Source: Endozoicomonadaceae bacterium (GTDB taxonomy: Bacteria > Pseudomonadota > Gammaproteobacteria > Pseudomonadales > Endozoicomonadaceae). Taken from it: 35,083 nucleotides of DNA. A program made the position numbers and the translations under genes. The DNA lies in the NCBI GenBank assembly GCA_023146365.1, contig JAGLCE010000018.1:1-35083 (forward strand), written 5' to 3'. The notes beneath the pieces are model-generated. The model saw only the letters and a program-made list of their open reading frames with translations. It made no database searches and was not told where the DNA came from. This document shows, in pieces, positions 1 to 8,165 of this stretch; the stretch's first letter is position 1, and each line of letters starts with the position of its first letter.

Positions 1-160
1 ACAACCGTTACGGGTATCAAAACGCCACGTGATGGTTGACTGGTATTGAGGGTTCGTGAATTACACGAGCAACGATATAATTGAAGAGCCGGATGCGGTA
101 ATTTCGCATATCCGGATCTGTGTGGGGGCAGTCAGGCAACTGGCTGTTCTACCATGACGA
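1..160 (+). mobile_element. 3' end of a group II intron (domains V and VI)
   Basis: Positions 86-119 fold as a group II intron domain V: a 34-nt hairpin opening GAGCC with the AGC triad, a short TAAT-type loop, and a two-base bulge before the returning CCGG. It is followed at 121-158 by a domain VI-like hairpin with a candidate bulged branch A in CTACC. The intron would end at about 158-160. The part before position 1 (remaining RNA domains and any reverse transcriptase) is outside the window. No reading frame for an intron-encoded protein can be confirmed in positions 1-85. The call rests on secondary-structure pattern; the exact 3' splice point is uncertain. Confidence 0.7.
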
Positions 161-204
161 TTCTGTCAAATTCAAAAAATATTCTTCAATAGAATTTGAC
201 AGAA
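161..204. repeat. 13-bp perfect inverted repeat between intron end and thiC
   Basis: Arms at 161-173 and 192-204 (TTCTGTCAAATTC and its exact complement) are separated by 18 bases. It lies just after the thiC stop in the thiC direction and directly abuts the predicted group II intron 3' end. It could be a thiC transcription stop, but there is no following T tract, so it may instead be part of the intron target site. Confidence 0.55.
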
Positions 205-223
205 TGACTGATAGTTTTAAGTA

Positions 224-2101
224 TCAGGCTTTGCTATACAGTTCGCTGTTTCCCGCACGGAATGCATGGGCATGTTCTTGCAGGCCATTATCAATCACGT
301 CGTCCACGCTGAGTTGGTTTTTTGCTGCATAATCTCGTACTTCGTGGGAAATTTTCATCGAGCAAAACTTAGGGCCGCACATGGAACAGAAATGTGCGAC
401 TTTGGCTGACTCTTTCGGTAGCGACTGATCATGAAGTTCACGGGCGTGATCAGGATCCAGTCCGAGGTTGAATTGGTCTTCCCAGCGAAATTCAAACCGC
501 GCACGGGAAAGTGCATCGTCTCGAATCTGTGCGCCGGGATGTCCTTTGGCCAGATCTGCTGCATGGGCGGCAATCTTGTAGGTGATCAGTCCTTCCTTTA
601 CATCATGCTTGTCGGGCAGACCAAGGTGCTCCTTGGGCGTCACATAACAGAGCATGGCGCATCCGAACCAGCCGATCATTGCGGCTCCAATGCCGGAGGT
701 GAAATGGTCATAGCCGGGTGCGATATCGGTAGTTAGCGGCCCCAATGTATAGAAAGGTGCGTCATCACACACCGCTTGCTGTTTTTCCATGTTGACCTTG
801 ATGAGATGCATGGGTACATGGCCTGGACCTTCGATCATGGTCTGCACATCATGTTTCCAAGCGACTTTGGTTAACTCACCTAGTGTTTCTAGTTCTGCAA
901 ATTGAGCTTCATCATTCGCATCAGCGATTGATCCGGGACGCAGTCCATCACCGAGCGAGAAAGCGACATCATACGCTTTCATGATGTCGCAGATCTCTTC
1001 AAAATGGGTATACAGGAAGCTCTCTTTATGGTGAGCAAGGCACCATTTTGCCATGATCGCTCCTCCACGGGAGACGATGCCGGTGAGCCGCTTTGCGGTC
1101 ATCGGGACATAGCGTAATAACACGCCGGCATGAATCGTAAAGTAATCGACACCTTGTTCTGCTTGTTCAATCAGGGTGTCTCGATAGATCTCCCACGTCA
1201 GCTCTTCGGCGGCGCCATTCACTTTCTCCAGTGCCTGGTAGATTGGCACGGTGCCGATCGGAACGGGTGAGTTGCGGATAATCCACTCCCGTGTCTGGTG
1301 AATGTGTTGACCAGTGGAGAGATCCATGACATTGTCAGCGCCCCAGCGGGTGGCCCACGTCATTTTTTCCACCTCTTCTTCAATGGATGAAGTGGTTGCC
1401 GAGTTGCCGATGTTAGCGTTGATCTTGACCAAAAAGTTACGCCCAATGATCATGGGTTCGCTTTCAGGATGGTTGATGTTGGCCGGAATAATTGCGCGTC
1501 CCTTAGCGATTTCATCACGGACAAACTCAGGGGTGATCGTTGTGGGAGTGTTGGTACCAAACGACTGTCCGGGGTGCTGTGACGTCAGTAGTCCTTGCTC
1601 CTTGGCAGTTTCTAATTTCATGCTCTCGCGAATGGCGACATACTCCATTTCTGATGTGATAATACCTTGTCTGGCATAGTGGAGTTGGGTGACATTGCGC
1701 CCTGCGCTGGCTCGGCGGGGGGGCTGTTTTTTGCCAAATCGCAGGTGATCGATGCGCGGATCATTTAAGTGACGCTGGGTGTAGGGGGAGGTGAACACTG
1801 GAAGCTGATCGGTATCGTTCCGTTCGAGTATCCAGTTTTTACGCATGTGAGGCAGACCGTTGCGAATATTGATGGTGACGTCAGGATCTGTGTAAGGGCC
1901 AGACGTGTCATAAACCAGTACTGGCGCATTCTTTTCTGAGCTTAATCGGGTGACTGTATCTGACAGAGTGATCTCCCTGACGGGTACGCGAATGTCTGGT
2001 CGGCTGCCGGTCAGATAGACTTTTCGTGAATTGGGAAAAGGCTGGATGACTTGTTGGTCAGTCTGTGCGGACTCGCTGAGAAAGCGGGGAAGGTTGCTCA
2101 T
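224..2101 (-). CDS. thiC: Phosphomethylpyrimidine synthase ThiC
   Basis: ThiC is a radical-SAM enzyme that converts aminoimidazole ribotide to hydroxymethylpyrimidine phosphate, the pyrimidine half of thiamin. The 625-aa product is close to the usual length of about 630. The C-terminal cluster-binding motif C-x2-C-x4-C is present at residues 572, 575 and 580, and the core (for example MIEGPGHVPMHLIK) is intact. I chose the ATG at 2101: the longer frame to 2143 begins with TTG, adds 14 unconserved residues, and would place the start further from the AGGAA at about 11 bases upstream of 2101. It stands alone here, with no other thi gene beside it. I see no THI-box (TPP riboswitch) core in the upstream 220 bases. 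Confidence 0.97.
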   Translation of the reverse strand: MSNLPRFLSESAQTDQQVIQPFPNSRKVYLTGSRPDIRVPVREITLSDTVTRLSSEKNAPVLVYDTSGPYTDPDVTINIRNGLPHMRKNWILERNDTDQLPVFTSPYTQRHLNDPRIDHLRFGKKQPPRRASAGRNVTQLHYARQGIITSEMEYVAIRESMKLETAKEQGLLTSQHPGQSFGTNTPTTITPEFVRDEIAKGRAIIPANINHPESEPMIIGRNFLVKINANIGNSATTSSIEEEVEKMTWATRWGADNVMDLSTGQHIHQTREWIIRNSPVPIGTVPIYQALEKVNGAAEELTWEIYRDTLIEQAEQGVDYFTIHAGVLLRYVPMTAKRLTGIVSRGGAIMAKWCLAHHKESFLYTHFEEICDIMKAYDVAFSLGDGLRPGSIADANDEAQFAELETLGELTKVAWKHDVQTMIEGPGHVPMHLIKVNMEKQQAVCDDAPFYTLGPLTTDIAPGYDHFTSGIGAAMIGWFGCAMLCYVTPKEHLGLPDKHDVKEGLITYKIAAHAADLAKGHPGAQIRDDALSRARFEFRWEDQFNLGLDPDHARELHDQSLPKESAKVAHFCSMCGPKFCSMKISHEVRDYAAKNQLSVDDVIDNGLQEHAHAFRAGNSELYSKA

Positions 2102-2154
2102 TGTGTCTGTTATTCCTGATGGTTGGTTGCATGCTTGTAGCAAATTAATAGATT

Positions 2155-2183
2155 GGTGTATTCATATTTTGAAAGGTTGTCAA
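2155..2183 (-). promoter_or_regulatory. Candidate sigma-70 promoter for thiC
   Basis: On the minus strand a perfect TTGACA (2178-2183) is followed after 17 bases by TACACC (2155-2160), a weak -10. It lies about 55 bases upstream of the thiC ATG. The spacing and -35 are good; the -10 is poor. Confidence 0.35.
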
Positions 2184-2369
2184 TCCATGGTGCCAGTGAC
2201 ACGGTATATAGTACCGATATTATGAGTATTGTTGATAGGTTTTGCAGATATTAATAGCGAAGATCTGTTAATATTCACGTTTTTTACTGCTGTATGGACG
2301 CGATGTGAGACGTAGATCAAATTGCGTTGGTCGAGTGGGTACCCCTGCGAAGAGCAAAGGAAACAGATC

Positions 2370-3776
2370 ATGGTCGCGAGGCGCTTTATCACCTTTCTTA
2401 GCGGTACATTGTTTGGCGGTACATTGTTGATAGCTACAATGATCGTTCAGGCTGGGGAGTCTATGGATCTGCTGGACATTTATGACCTGGCTCTGAGTAA
2501 TGATGCCGAGTTGGCGGCAGCGCAGGCGTCGTGGCAGGCGAGCAGGGAAGTCGTCCCTCAAGGGCGTGCGGCTCTGTTGCCGAATGTTGCGGTCTCTGCC
2601 AATACGGCGGATAACCGTTCGTCACAGCTGCTGGCGAACGGTCTGCCTAGTGGTAAGCACAGAACGGATAACTGGAATTCCCATGGGTGGTCCGCCACGC
2701 TGCGTCAGCCACTGTTTCATCTGGAATCCTGGTTTAGCTTCGGACGTGCGCAAGCGCTCAGTAAGCAGGCCAGAATGGAGTTCGGTGTGAAGCAGCAGAA
2801 CCTGATCATGCGTGTCTCCGAAGCTTATTTTAATGTATTGAGAGCTCAGGATCATCTAACGACAACCAAGGCCGAGGAAAAAGCGGTTAGGCAACAACTG
2901 GAGCAGACTCGCCAGCGTTTTAGTGTCGGTTTGATTGCCAAGACCGAGGTGTACGAAGCCAAGGCCGCTTATGATGCTGCGAGGGTCGCTCGCATTGTGA
3001 GTGCCAACGCTCTTGAAGTATCGCTGGAAAAACTACGCACCATCACTAACCGTTCAATCCCTGCCATTGCCTTGATGGATAAGCGGATGCCGGTCAATGC
3101 ACCGGAACCAGGCATCGCGGAAGCGTGGGTGAAAACTGCCATTGCCCAGAATCTGACACTGGAAGCGTCACGTCATGGCGTTAATGTGGCAGAAGAGCAG
3201 TTGCGTGTGAGCAAGTCTGCTCATGCGCCAACGCTGAATGCGGTGGCGGCTTACAGTCATATCAATGATTCATCAGAGCCTGATGCGCTGGGCTTAAACG
3301 GCAAGAGTAACAATACGGTTTACGGACTGGAGTTAGAACTGCCGATTTTCTCTGGTGGTGGGACTCTTTCTAAAGTGCGTGAATCCGGTTATCGACTGGA
3401 AGAATCTCAGCATGATGAGGATCTGACGCTGCGCAAGATCACCACGAATGCGCGCAATTTATTCCGAACAGTCAATACGGATGTCGATCGTATTGAGGCT
3501 CATTGTCAGGGCATCGCCTCGACGGGTAGTGCCTTGAAGGCGACAGAAGGTGGCTATAAAGTGGGTACTCGTAACCTTGTTGACGTGTTGAATGCGCAGA
3601 AGGAGTTGTATGCCGCACAGCGCGATTATTTCAACGCTCGGTATGACTTTATTATCAATACGCTGCATCTGAAGCAGACGGCTGGTACGTTGAGTCCGGA
3701 AGATTTGCAAAAACTGAATGAGTGGATGGCTGATCATCTTGAAGAAAAGTTGCCTGTCTGTACGGGGTCGGTGTAA
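2370..3776 (+). CDS. tolC: TolC-family outer membrane efflux channel
   Basis: TolC forms the trimeric outer-membrane channel of RND/MFS efflux pumps and type I secretion. The product (468 aa) has an N-terminal signal peptide with Arg4-Arg5, a hydrophobic stretch and a probable cut after VQA. It then shows the duplicated helical pattern of the family, including the second-repeat region with GYKVGTRNLVDVLNAQ near residue 400 and YDFIINTLHLKQTAGTLSPEDL at its end, written here only in part as diagnostic motifs. The ATG at 2370 is preferred because AAAGGA lies 8 bases upstream and it begins the signal peptide; the frame extends to a TTG at 2322. It is divergent from thiC. No adjacent pump gene is present, as is usual for a shared TolC. 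Confidence 0.95.
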   Translation: MVARRFITFLSGTLFGGTLLIATMIVQAGESMDLLDIYDLALSNDAELAAAQASWQASREVVPQGRAALLPNVAVSANTADNRSSQLLANGLPSGKHRTDNWNSHGWSATLRQPLFHLESWFSFGRAQALSKQARMEFGVKQQNLIMRVSEAYFNVLRAQDHLTTTKAEEKAVRQQLEQTRQRFSVGLIAKTEVYEAKAAYDAARVARIVSANALEVSLEKLRTITNRSIPAIALMDKRMPVNAPEPGIAEAWVKTAIAQNLTLEASRHGVNVAEEQLRVSKSAHAPTLNAVAAYSHINDSSEPDALGLNGKSNNTVYGLELELPIFSGGGTLSKVRESGYRLEESQHDEDLTLRKITTNARNLFRTVNTDVDRIEAHCQGIASTGSALKATEGGYKVGTRNLVDVLNAQKELYAAQRDYFNARYDFIINTLHLKQTAGTLSPEDLQKLNEWMADHLEEKLPVCTGSV

Positions 3777-4068
3777 ATCATGTGGTCAGCATGGATAACC
3801 AAACTGCCGAGATGGAAACAGCAGGTTTATAAAATGGCAGATATATTGGTTGACATATACAATTCCTTGCAGTACGTTTCTCGTTGATTTTGAAGGATAA
3901 ATGAAAGGTTGCAATAGAGCAATAGAGCAATAGATTAGTTGCGACTATGGTAAGAAATGTGAAAATATTATCAACGTCAATCATCACGTTGTCAATATCG
4001 TGCGATGCTAATCTTTTCCGTTGATTGAGTTAAAAATAAGGATGTAAGGAAACAGAAGGAGATAGGTT
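3777..4068. other. Intergenic region after tolC
   Basis: 292 bases without a convincing gene. It holds a short tandem of the 8-mer CAATAGAG near 3910-3933 and an AT-rich stretch leading to the lipoprotein genes. No clear terminator for tolC is seen, only a weak CTGCC/GGCAG pairing. Confidence 0.4.
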
Positions 4069-4629
4069 GTGGGTAAAATGAATATTTTGGCAGTGATGTT
4101 CTGTCTTGGTATTTCTGGTTGTGCTACTAAAAATTCAGATATGAAATCTGATTTTGGTATTGCTGGTGCGCCTGATTGGGTTAATGAAGGTACGCGTGCC
4201 GTTAGTAATAAAGATGGTCGTTTTATTCGTGGTCTTGGAATAGCGCCAAAGATGGATGATTTTTCTTTGCAAAAGTCGATGGCTGATTCTAGAGCTAGAG
4301 CAGAAGTTGCTAAAGTTCTGATAGTTTACGTTGATCAAGTCATTGACGATTTTAGTCGTGCTAATGCTAGCAGTGGGGAAGAAGTATCTTCGGATATACA
4401 GTTTAAAAAAGAGGTAAAGCAGCTCTCTCAAACAGGCCTTCAAGGAGTAAAAATAATAGCCTATTGGAGAGATACAGAGAGTGGAAGATTGTATGCTTTT
4501 GCTGAAATGGATAAAAAAAATATAGATGAGTCATTGAGTATAACAAAAAAGCTAAATTTAGCGTATAAAACTTATTTGAATTCTCATGCAGATAATACGT
4601 TTGATAAGCTTGCAGGTGATAATAAATGA
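4069..4629 (+). CDS. LPP20-like lipoprotein
   Basis: A 186-aa lipoprotein. The N-terminus has a short hydrophobic segment ending in the lipobox ISGC (Cys18), so it should be lipidated and held in the envelope. The body begins with the A-PDWVN motif and a G-LGIA segment followed by an Ala-rich helix with SRARAEVAKVL, the pattern of the LPP20 family. The molecular role of that family is poorly known. GTG at 4069 is chosen because AGGAG (4057-4061) lies 7 bases upstream; the ATG at 4078 would be 16 bases away. The stop overlaps the next start as ATGA, so the two are probably translationally coupled in one operon with the LpoB-like gene. Confidence 0.75.
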   Translation: MGKMNILAVMFCLGISGCATKNSDMKSDFGIAGAPDWVNEGTRAVSNKDGRFIRGLGIAPKMDDFSLQKSMADSRARAEVAKVLIVYVDQVIDDFSRANASSGEEVSSDIQFKKEVKQLSQTGLQGVKIIAYWRDTESGRLYAFAEMDKKNIDESLSITKKLNLAYKTYLNSHADNTFDKLAGDNK

Positions 4630-5216
4630 AACGTTGTTTATTAATACTATTAATACCACTTTTTTTTGCTGGTTGTGTCACAGAGGTAAAACGGCTTGAT
4701 CTCAATGAAGAGGTGGATTTGAGTGGTGCATGGAATGATACTGATTCGCGTCTTGTTGCGGAAACAATGGTTGATGATGTATTAAATCGTCCGTGGATAG
4801 ATCAATATGTTAGAAAAAAAGGAAAGCCTCCTACTGTGATTGTTGGTCGTGTGGATAATTTAAGCCATGAGCATATTAACACGCGAACATTTGTGCGGGA
4901 TATGGAGCGAGCATTAATTAATTCTGGGCGCGTTGATTTTGTTGCTTCATCGGCGGAACGAGGAGAGGTTCGCGATGAGCGTGAAGATCAAGATCTTCAT
5001 TCTACAGAAACATCACGAAATGCCGCAGGGGAAGAACAAGGGGCAAGTTTTATGCTTCAAGGCTCTATTGAAACTATTATTGATGGCAACTCTAATGAGC
5101 AAATACGCTACTATCAAGTCAATTTAACACTAATTAGCTTGGCTAATAATAGAAAAGTGTGGATTGGAGAGAAGAAAATTAGGAAAAAAATTACTAATTC
5201 TAGACTTAGGTATTAG
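4626..5216 (+). CDS. lpoB: LpoB-like lipoprotein, penicillin-binding protein activator family
   Basis: A 196-aa lipoprotein with signal MKRCLLILLIPLFFAGC and lipobox FAGC (Cys17). The region from LSGAWNDTDSRLVAE through NTRTFVRDMERALINSGRVDF and GASFMLQGSI matches my recollection of the LpoB/PF13036 family. In enterobacteria LpoB reaches through the periplasm to activate PBP1b. Whether this copy does that is not shown: in many gammaproteobacteria such proteins sit, as here, beside COG3014-like and LPP20-like lipoproteins rather than near mrcB, and may have a different envelope task. It overlaps the previous gene by 4 bases and is followed after 11 bases by the next lipoprotein gene. Confidence 0.78.
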   Translation: MKRCLLILLIPLFFAGCVTEVKRLDLNEEVDLSGAWNDTDSRLVAETMVDDVLNRPWIDQYVRKKGKPPTVIVGRVDNLSHEHINTRTFVRDMERALINSGRVDFVASSAERGEVRDEREDQDLHSTETSRNAAGEEQGASFMLQGSIETIIDGNSNEQIRYYQVNLTLISLANNRKVWIGEKKIRKKITNSRLRY

Positions 5217-5227
5217 AAAAAAATGTT

Positions 5228-6556
5228 TTGTTAAATATAACATTAAGATCAACTCTGTTTATAATATGGGTGATTTTTAGTCATGCTTTATTGACTGGCT
5301 GTGCCCAAAATAGTCATAAATTATCAGCGATGTCTGGTCGGTTAAAAACAGGTGTTTCTGCTACGCAAATTCTTAAAGAATTAGAAGAGATTAAAGAAAA
5401 TAATCGAGATAAAGTGCAGCATGGGCTAAATATTGGTTATTTGAAGTTAATAACAGGTGATTTTTCAGGTGCACAAAAAGCATTGCAAACCAGCAAAGAA
5501 TTAATGAAATCGTTACAGGCGGTTTCTGTTTCAGATGCAATCTATTCCGTTACAATTAATGAGACATTGAGTGATTATTCAGGCTGGCCATTGGATCAAG
5601 TTTTAGTGCATGGTTTATTGTTACTTAATTATTTGATGCTGAATGATATGAGTGGTGCTCGAGTAGAAGCGTTGCAAGCTGATGTTGCTATGAAAAAAAT
5701 GGCAGAAAGTGATAAGTATTATGGACAGCTTGCTTCAGTAAGATATATGTCTGGTTGGGTTTATGAATTACATAATGAATTAGATGAGGCACTCATAAGT
5801 TATCGAAAAGCTTATCAATTATTACAAAAAAGAGAGATTGAAATACCAAAAGATCTGCAAATATCACTTCTTGTTTTAACCAAGCATTTTGATTTGTCGG
5901 ATGAACATAAACGGTATCGTAATAAGTTTCCAAGTGTGGCTAATAACTTAATGGTTGCAGAAAATTATCTAAATTACAATAAGGTTATTTATTTTGATGG
6001 TGTTGTTAGTCAGCTTAAGAGTATGACCATTCCAGTGAAAGAGGGTAATATTGTTCTTTCGATTTCTCTGCCTCGTTATGAAAAAAATGAGTATAAATCA
6101 CAGCCATTGGTCATTAGGTATAATAATCAACTGTTCACCCATTTAGAGAAAGATGCCAAGATAAAAAATTCAACAAAAGATACAATATTGACTACTCAAT
6201 TAATTGAAAATGTGGAACAATTGGTTAGAGAGGATCTATCTACAAAAATGCTAGGTATTACCGCAACAGCAACCGCAAGGGCATTGATAAAGCATCAGTT
6301 GGTTCAGGCATCTACGACGAATACAGCTATGATAATGAATATAATTACTGTTGCAACTGAGGTAGCGGATACTAGAAACTGGTCTTTTTTACCTTCATCT
6401 ATTCAGATGGTTAATATTCCTATTCAAGCTAAAGAAACTGAATATCATTTTGATAAAATGTCCGATAAGAGCTTGAGTATTGATAATCAGCGTTATTTGA
6501 TTTTAGTGCATGGTGCTTCGGAAACTCTTTTAGTTTCTCCGCCATTAGTTAGGTGA
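5228..6556 (+). CDS. COG3014-like lipoprotein with helical repeats
   Basis: A 442-aa protein starting with a signal peptide and lipobox LTGC (Cys25). Residues about 70-220 are rich in paired helices resembling TPR units (for example SGARVEALQADVAMKK and LDEALISYRKAYQLL). It fits the COG3014 type of conserved envelope lipoprotein, which commonly accompanies LpoB-like proteins; no enzymatic motif is seen. The only start that keeps the signal peptide is TTG at 5228, 11 bases after the lpoB-like stop and without a good ribosome-binding site, so translation may depend on coupling. The gene is visibly more AT-rich than thiC or tolC. Confidence 0.72.
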   Translation: MLNITLRSTLFIIWVIFSHALLTGCAQNSHKLSAMSGRLKTGVSATQILKELEEIKENNRDKVQHGLNIGYLKLITGDFSGAQKALQTSKELMKSLQAVSVSDAIYSVTINETLSDYSGWPLDQVLVHGLLLLNYLMLNDMSGARVEALQADVAMKKMAESDKYYGQLASVRYMSGWVYELHNELDEALISYRKAYQLLQKREIEIPKDLQISLLVLTKHFDLSDEHKRYRNKFPSVANNLMVAENYLNYNKVIYFDGVVSQLKSMTIPVKEGNIVLSISLPRYEKNEYKSQPLVIRYNNQLFTHLEKDAKIKNSTKDTILTTQLIENVEQLVREDLSTKMLGITATATARALIKHQLVQASTTNTAMIMNIITVATEVADTRNWSFLPSSIQMVNIPIQAKETEYHFDKMSDKSLSIDNQRYLILVHGASETLLVSPPLVR

Positions 6557-6779
6557 TGAGAGGTGCTAATTTCAGTCGCTAGTGCGACATATTGAATGTT
6601 GATGGCCCGTGGGCGAAGTTCACGGGCGACTAAAACCCTATGTGAGACCATGCTGCCAAAGAGAGATACCTGACTGAAGAAGCGCAATACCCGCTGTATT
6701 TGAGGGGGTGATAGACAGAGGGTCACAGCAGGAGTAGTGACTCTGATGAATAAGCATCACAGTACTGTGTACTGAATGA

Positions 6780-6938
6780 AAATCGGTGAGTATCTACCTA
6801 CCAAAAGGCCACGAGCTGGACAAAGTCACTGCCGAAGCTATCACCTTGACCCAGCATAGGCTTAACAAGAGACGAGAAACGTTGCTCAATGACAAAACAC
6901 CTCATGAGGTTTACAATGCACTCTGTTTAGCTACTTAG
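6780..6938 (+). pseudogene. IS30-family transposase relic (C-terminal end)
   Basis: The frame reads LPKGHELDKV, then LTQHRLNKRRETL and KTPHEVYNAL before a stop. This is the last part of IS30-family transposases (FPKG..., the asparagine/arginine-rich loop, KTPxEV). Nothing upstream (6557-6779) encodes the remainder; that 220-base stretch holds no feature I can name. The relic separates the third and fourth lipoprotein genes, so the element likely inserted into the operon and decayed. Confidence 0.72.
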
Positions 6939-6981
6939 TCATGAAGTATCGAACTGGTGACTGAAATCTGTGAGGTATTGC

Positions 6982-7953
6982 ATGCGAATACTTATTGTTT
7001 TGTGTTTATGTTCTGCCTTCTTGTTTGCTTGTGCTAACAGATCACAACAGCTACCCAAATGGGTTCATTCACCCAACAAGTTTTATTCAGCGAATCAATA
7101 TTTAACGTCAGTTGGTGAGGGTGAAAGTATACAACAAGCTAAACAGCAAGCGCTGGCTAGTTTAAGCAGAATTTTTTCTGTTTCTATCAGTGAAACTCAA
7201 TTGGATGCTAGTATTTTTTCATCAGTAAAAGGGAGAACCGAGACTAAAGTGACTCGTCATATATCCCTGGAAGCTTCTAATCAACTTCGGGGTGCAGAAG
7301 TAAATAAGGTTTATGTATCGCCAGAGGGTCATGTATTTGCAATAGCTGTTTTAGATAAAATAAAAACGGCTATCTATCTTAAAAATGAAATTAGACTTTT
7401 TGATACTAAAGTTAATACGCAGTTAGTCTATGCGACGACACAGTCGCCTAATTTTGTTAGTACACTGAATGCGTTAAAACAGGCAATGGGTGATCAGTTA
7501 AAGCGTGAAAACTTAAATAGAGATCTTATTGTTGTTAATGATAATGGTTTACAGACAGATATCTCCTCAGGTGATATTGAAAAGATGATAAAGAAATCGT
7601 TATCAATATTGAGTTTTGATGTTGAATCAAAAGATGATTTTATTCTGGACAGTTTGCAGTCTGCCATGACGGATTTTGGGGTGTCGGTTAATAAACAATC
7701 TGATGTTAAGTTAGTGGGAGAGTTGCTTTTAGAACCATTATTCAAAGAGAGTGACTGGTATTGGTTACGTGGAACATTAGTGTTAAAGCTAGTGCAAGAT
7801 GGAGAGTTATTATCTCATAAACACTGGGCAATGAAGCAATCAGGTAAACAAGTAAGTGTGGTAAATAGTAGGTTATATAATTATGTTAATAAACATATGC
7901 CAGACTATCTGGTTGAGTTAATGACAGAGGATGTTTTATCCAGATCTCAGTAA
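6982..7953 (+). CDS. LPP20-family lipoprotein, long form
   Basis: A 323-aa lipoprotein with signal MRILIVLCLC and lipobox LFAC (Cys17). The start of the mature part, PKWVHSPNK followed by YLTSVGEG and an Ala-rich helix QQAKQQALASLSRIF, is the LPP20 pattern. The C-terminal half (about 150-320) looks like an alternating strand/helix domain with no recognised motif. ATG 6982 is preferred over the GTG at 6970 because GAGG lies about 6 bases upstream and the signal peptide begins there. It probably belonged to the same operon as the three lipoproteins before the IS30 insertion. Function unknown; an envelope-stress or cell-wall role is only a guess. Confidence 0.7.
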   Translation: MRILIVLCLCSAFLFACANRSQQLPKWVHSPNKFYSANQYLTSVGEGESIQQAKQQALASLSRIFSVSISETQLDASIFSSVKGRTETKVTRHISLEASNQLRGAEVNKVYVSPEGHVFAIAVLDKIKTAIYLKNEIRLFDTKVNTQLVYATTQSPNFVSTLNALKQAMGDQLKRENLNRDLIVVNDNGLQTDISSGDIEKMIKKSLSILSFDVESKDDFILDSLQSAMTDFGVSVNKQSDVKLVGELLLEPLFKESDWYWLRGTLVLKLVQDGELLSHKHWAMKQSGKQVSVVNSRLYNYVNKHMPDYLVELMTEDVLSRSQ

Positions 7954-8019
7954 CGATAGTGAGTGGTAATTATTATAAAAAAATAAACAGACCCAGGATA
8001 TTTAACAGTAGTAGCTAGT

Positions 8020-8165
8020 TATTGATTCGAGGCTCTTGAACGTAATTCTGGAAACAACTGTCTGCGTCTATTTAATGGCAGTATTATCAATGGACACTGT
8101 CTTCGTTTTTTTTCTGAGATATTTTTGATGTTTTATTGTAGAATGGCAAGCAGTATATTAAGACT
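8020..8165 (-). repeat. Sequence resembling the end of the neighbouring IS1634-type element
   Basis: Read on the minus strand, the last codons of the RBR gene and the following ~120 bases share blocks, in order, with the 3' end of the decayed IS1634-type transposase at 9895-10060. Shared words include CTTGCCA-TCTACAA, (A/G)AATAGAC, GTTTCC, GTTCAAGA and CG-ATCAAT. By eye identity is roughly two thirds. This suggests a second, older copy of the same insertion sequence end lies directly under the RBR gene's 3' terminus. Confidence 0.55.

Noticed and set aside
1..332. Small plus-strand frame (120-332) as a gene
   Set aside because: It runs through the intron domain VI and into antisense thiC; its content is structural RNA and shadow.
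2180..2561. Minus-strand frames across the tolC start
   Set aside because: They overlap a clear tolC gene and its signal peptide, with no domain or start signal of their own.
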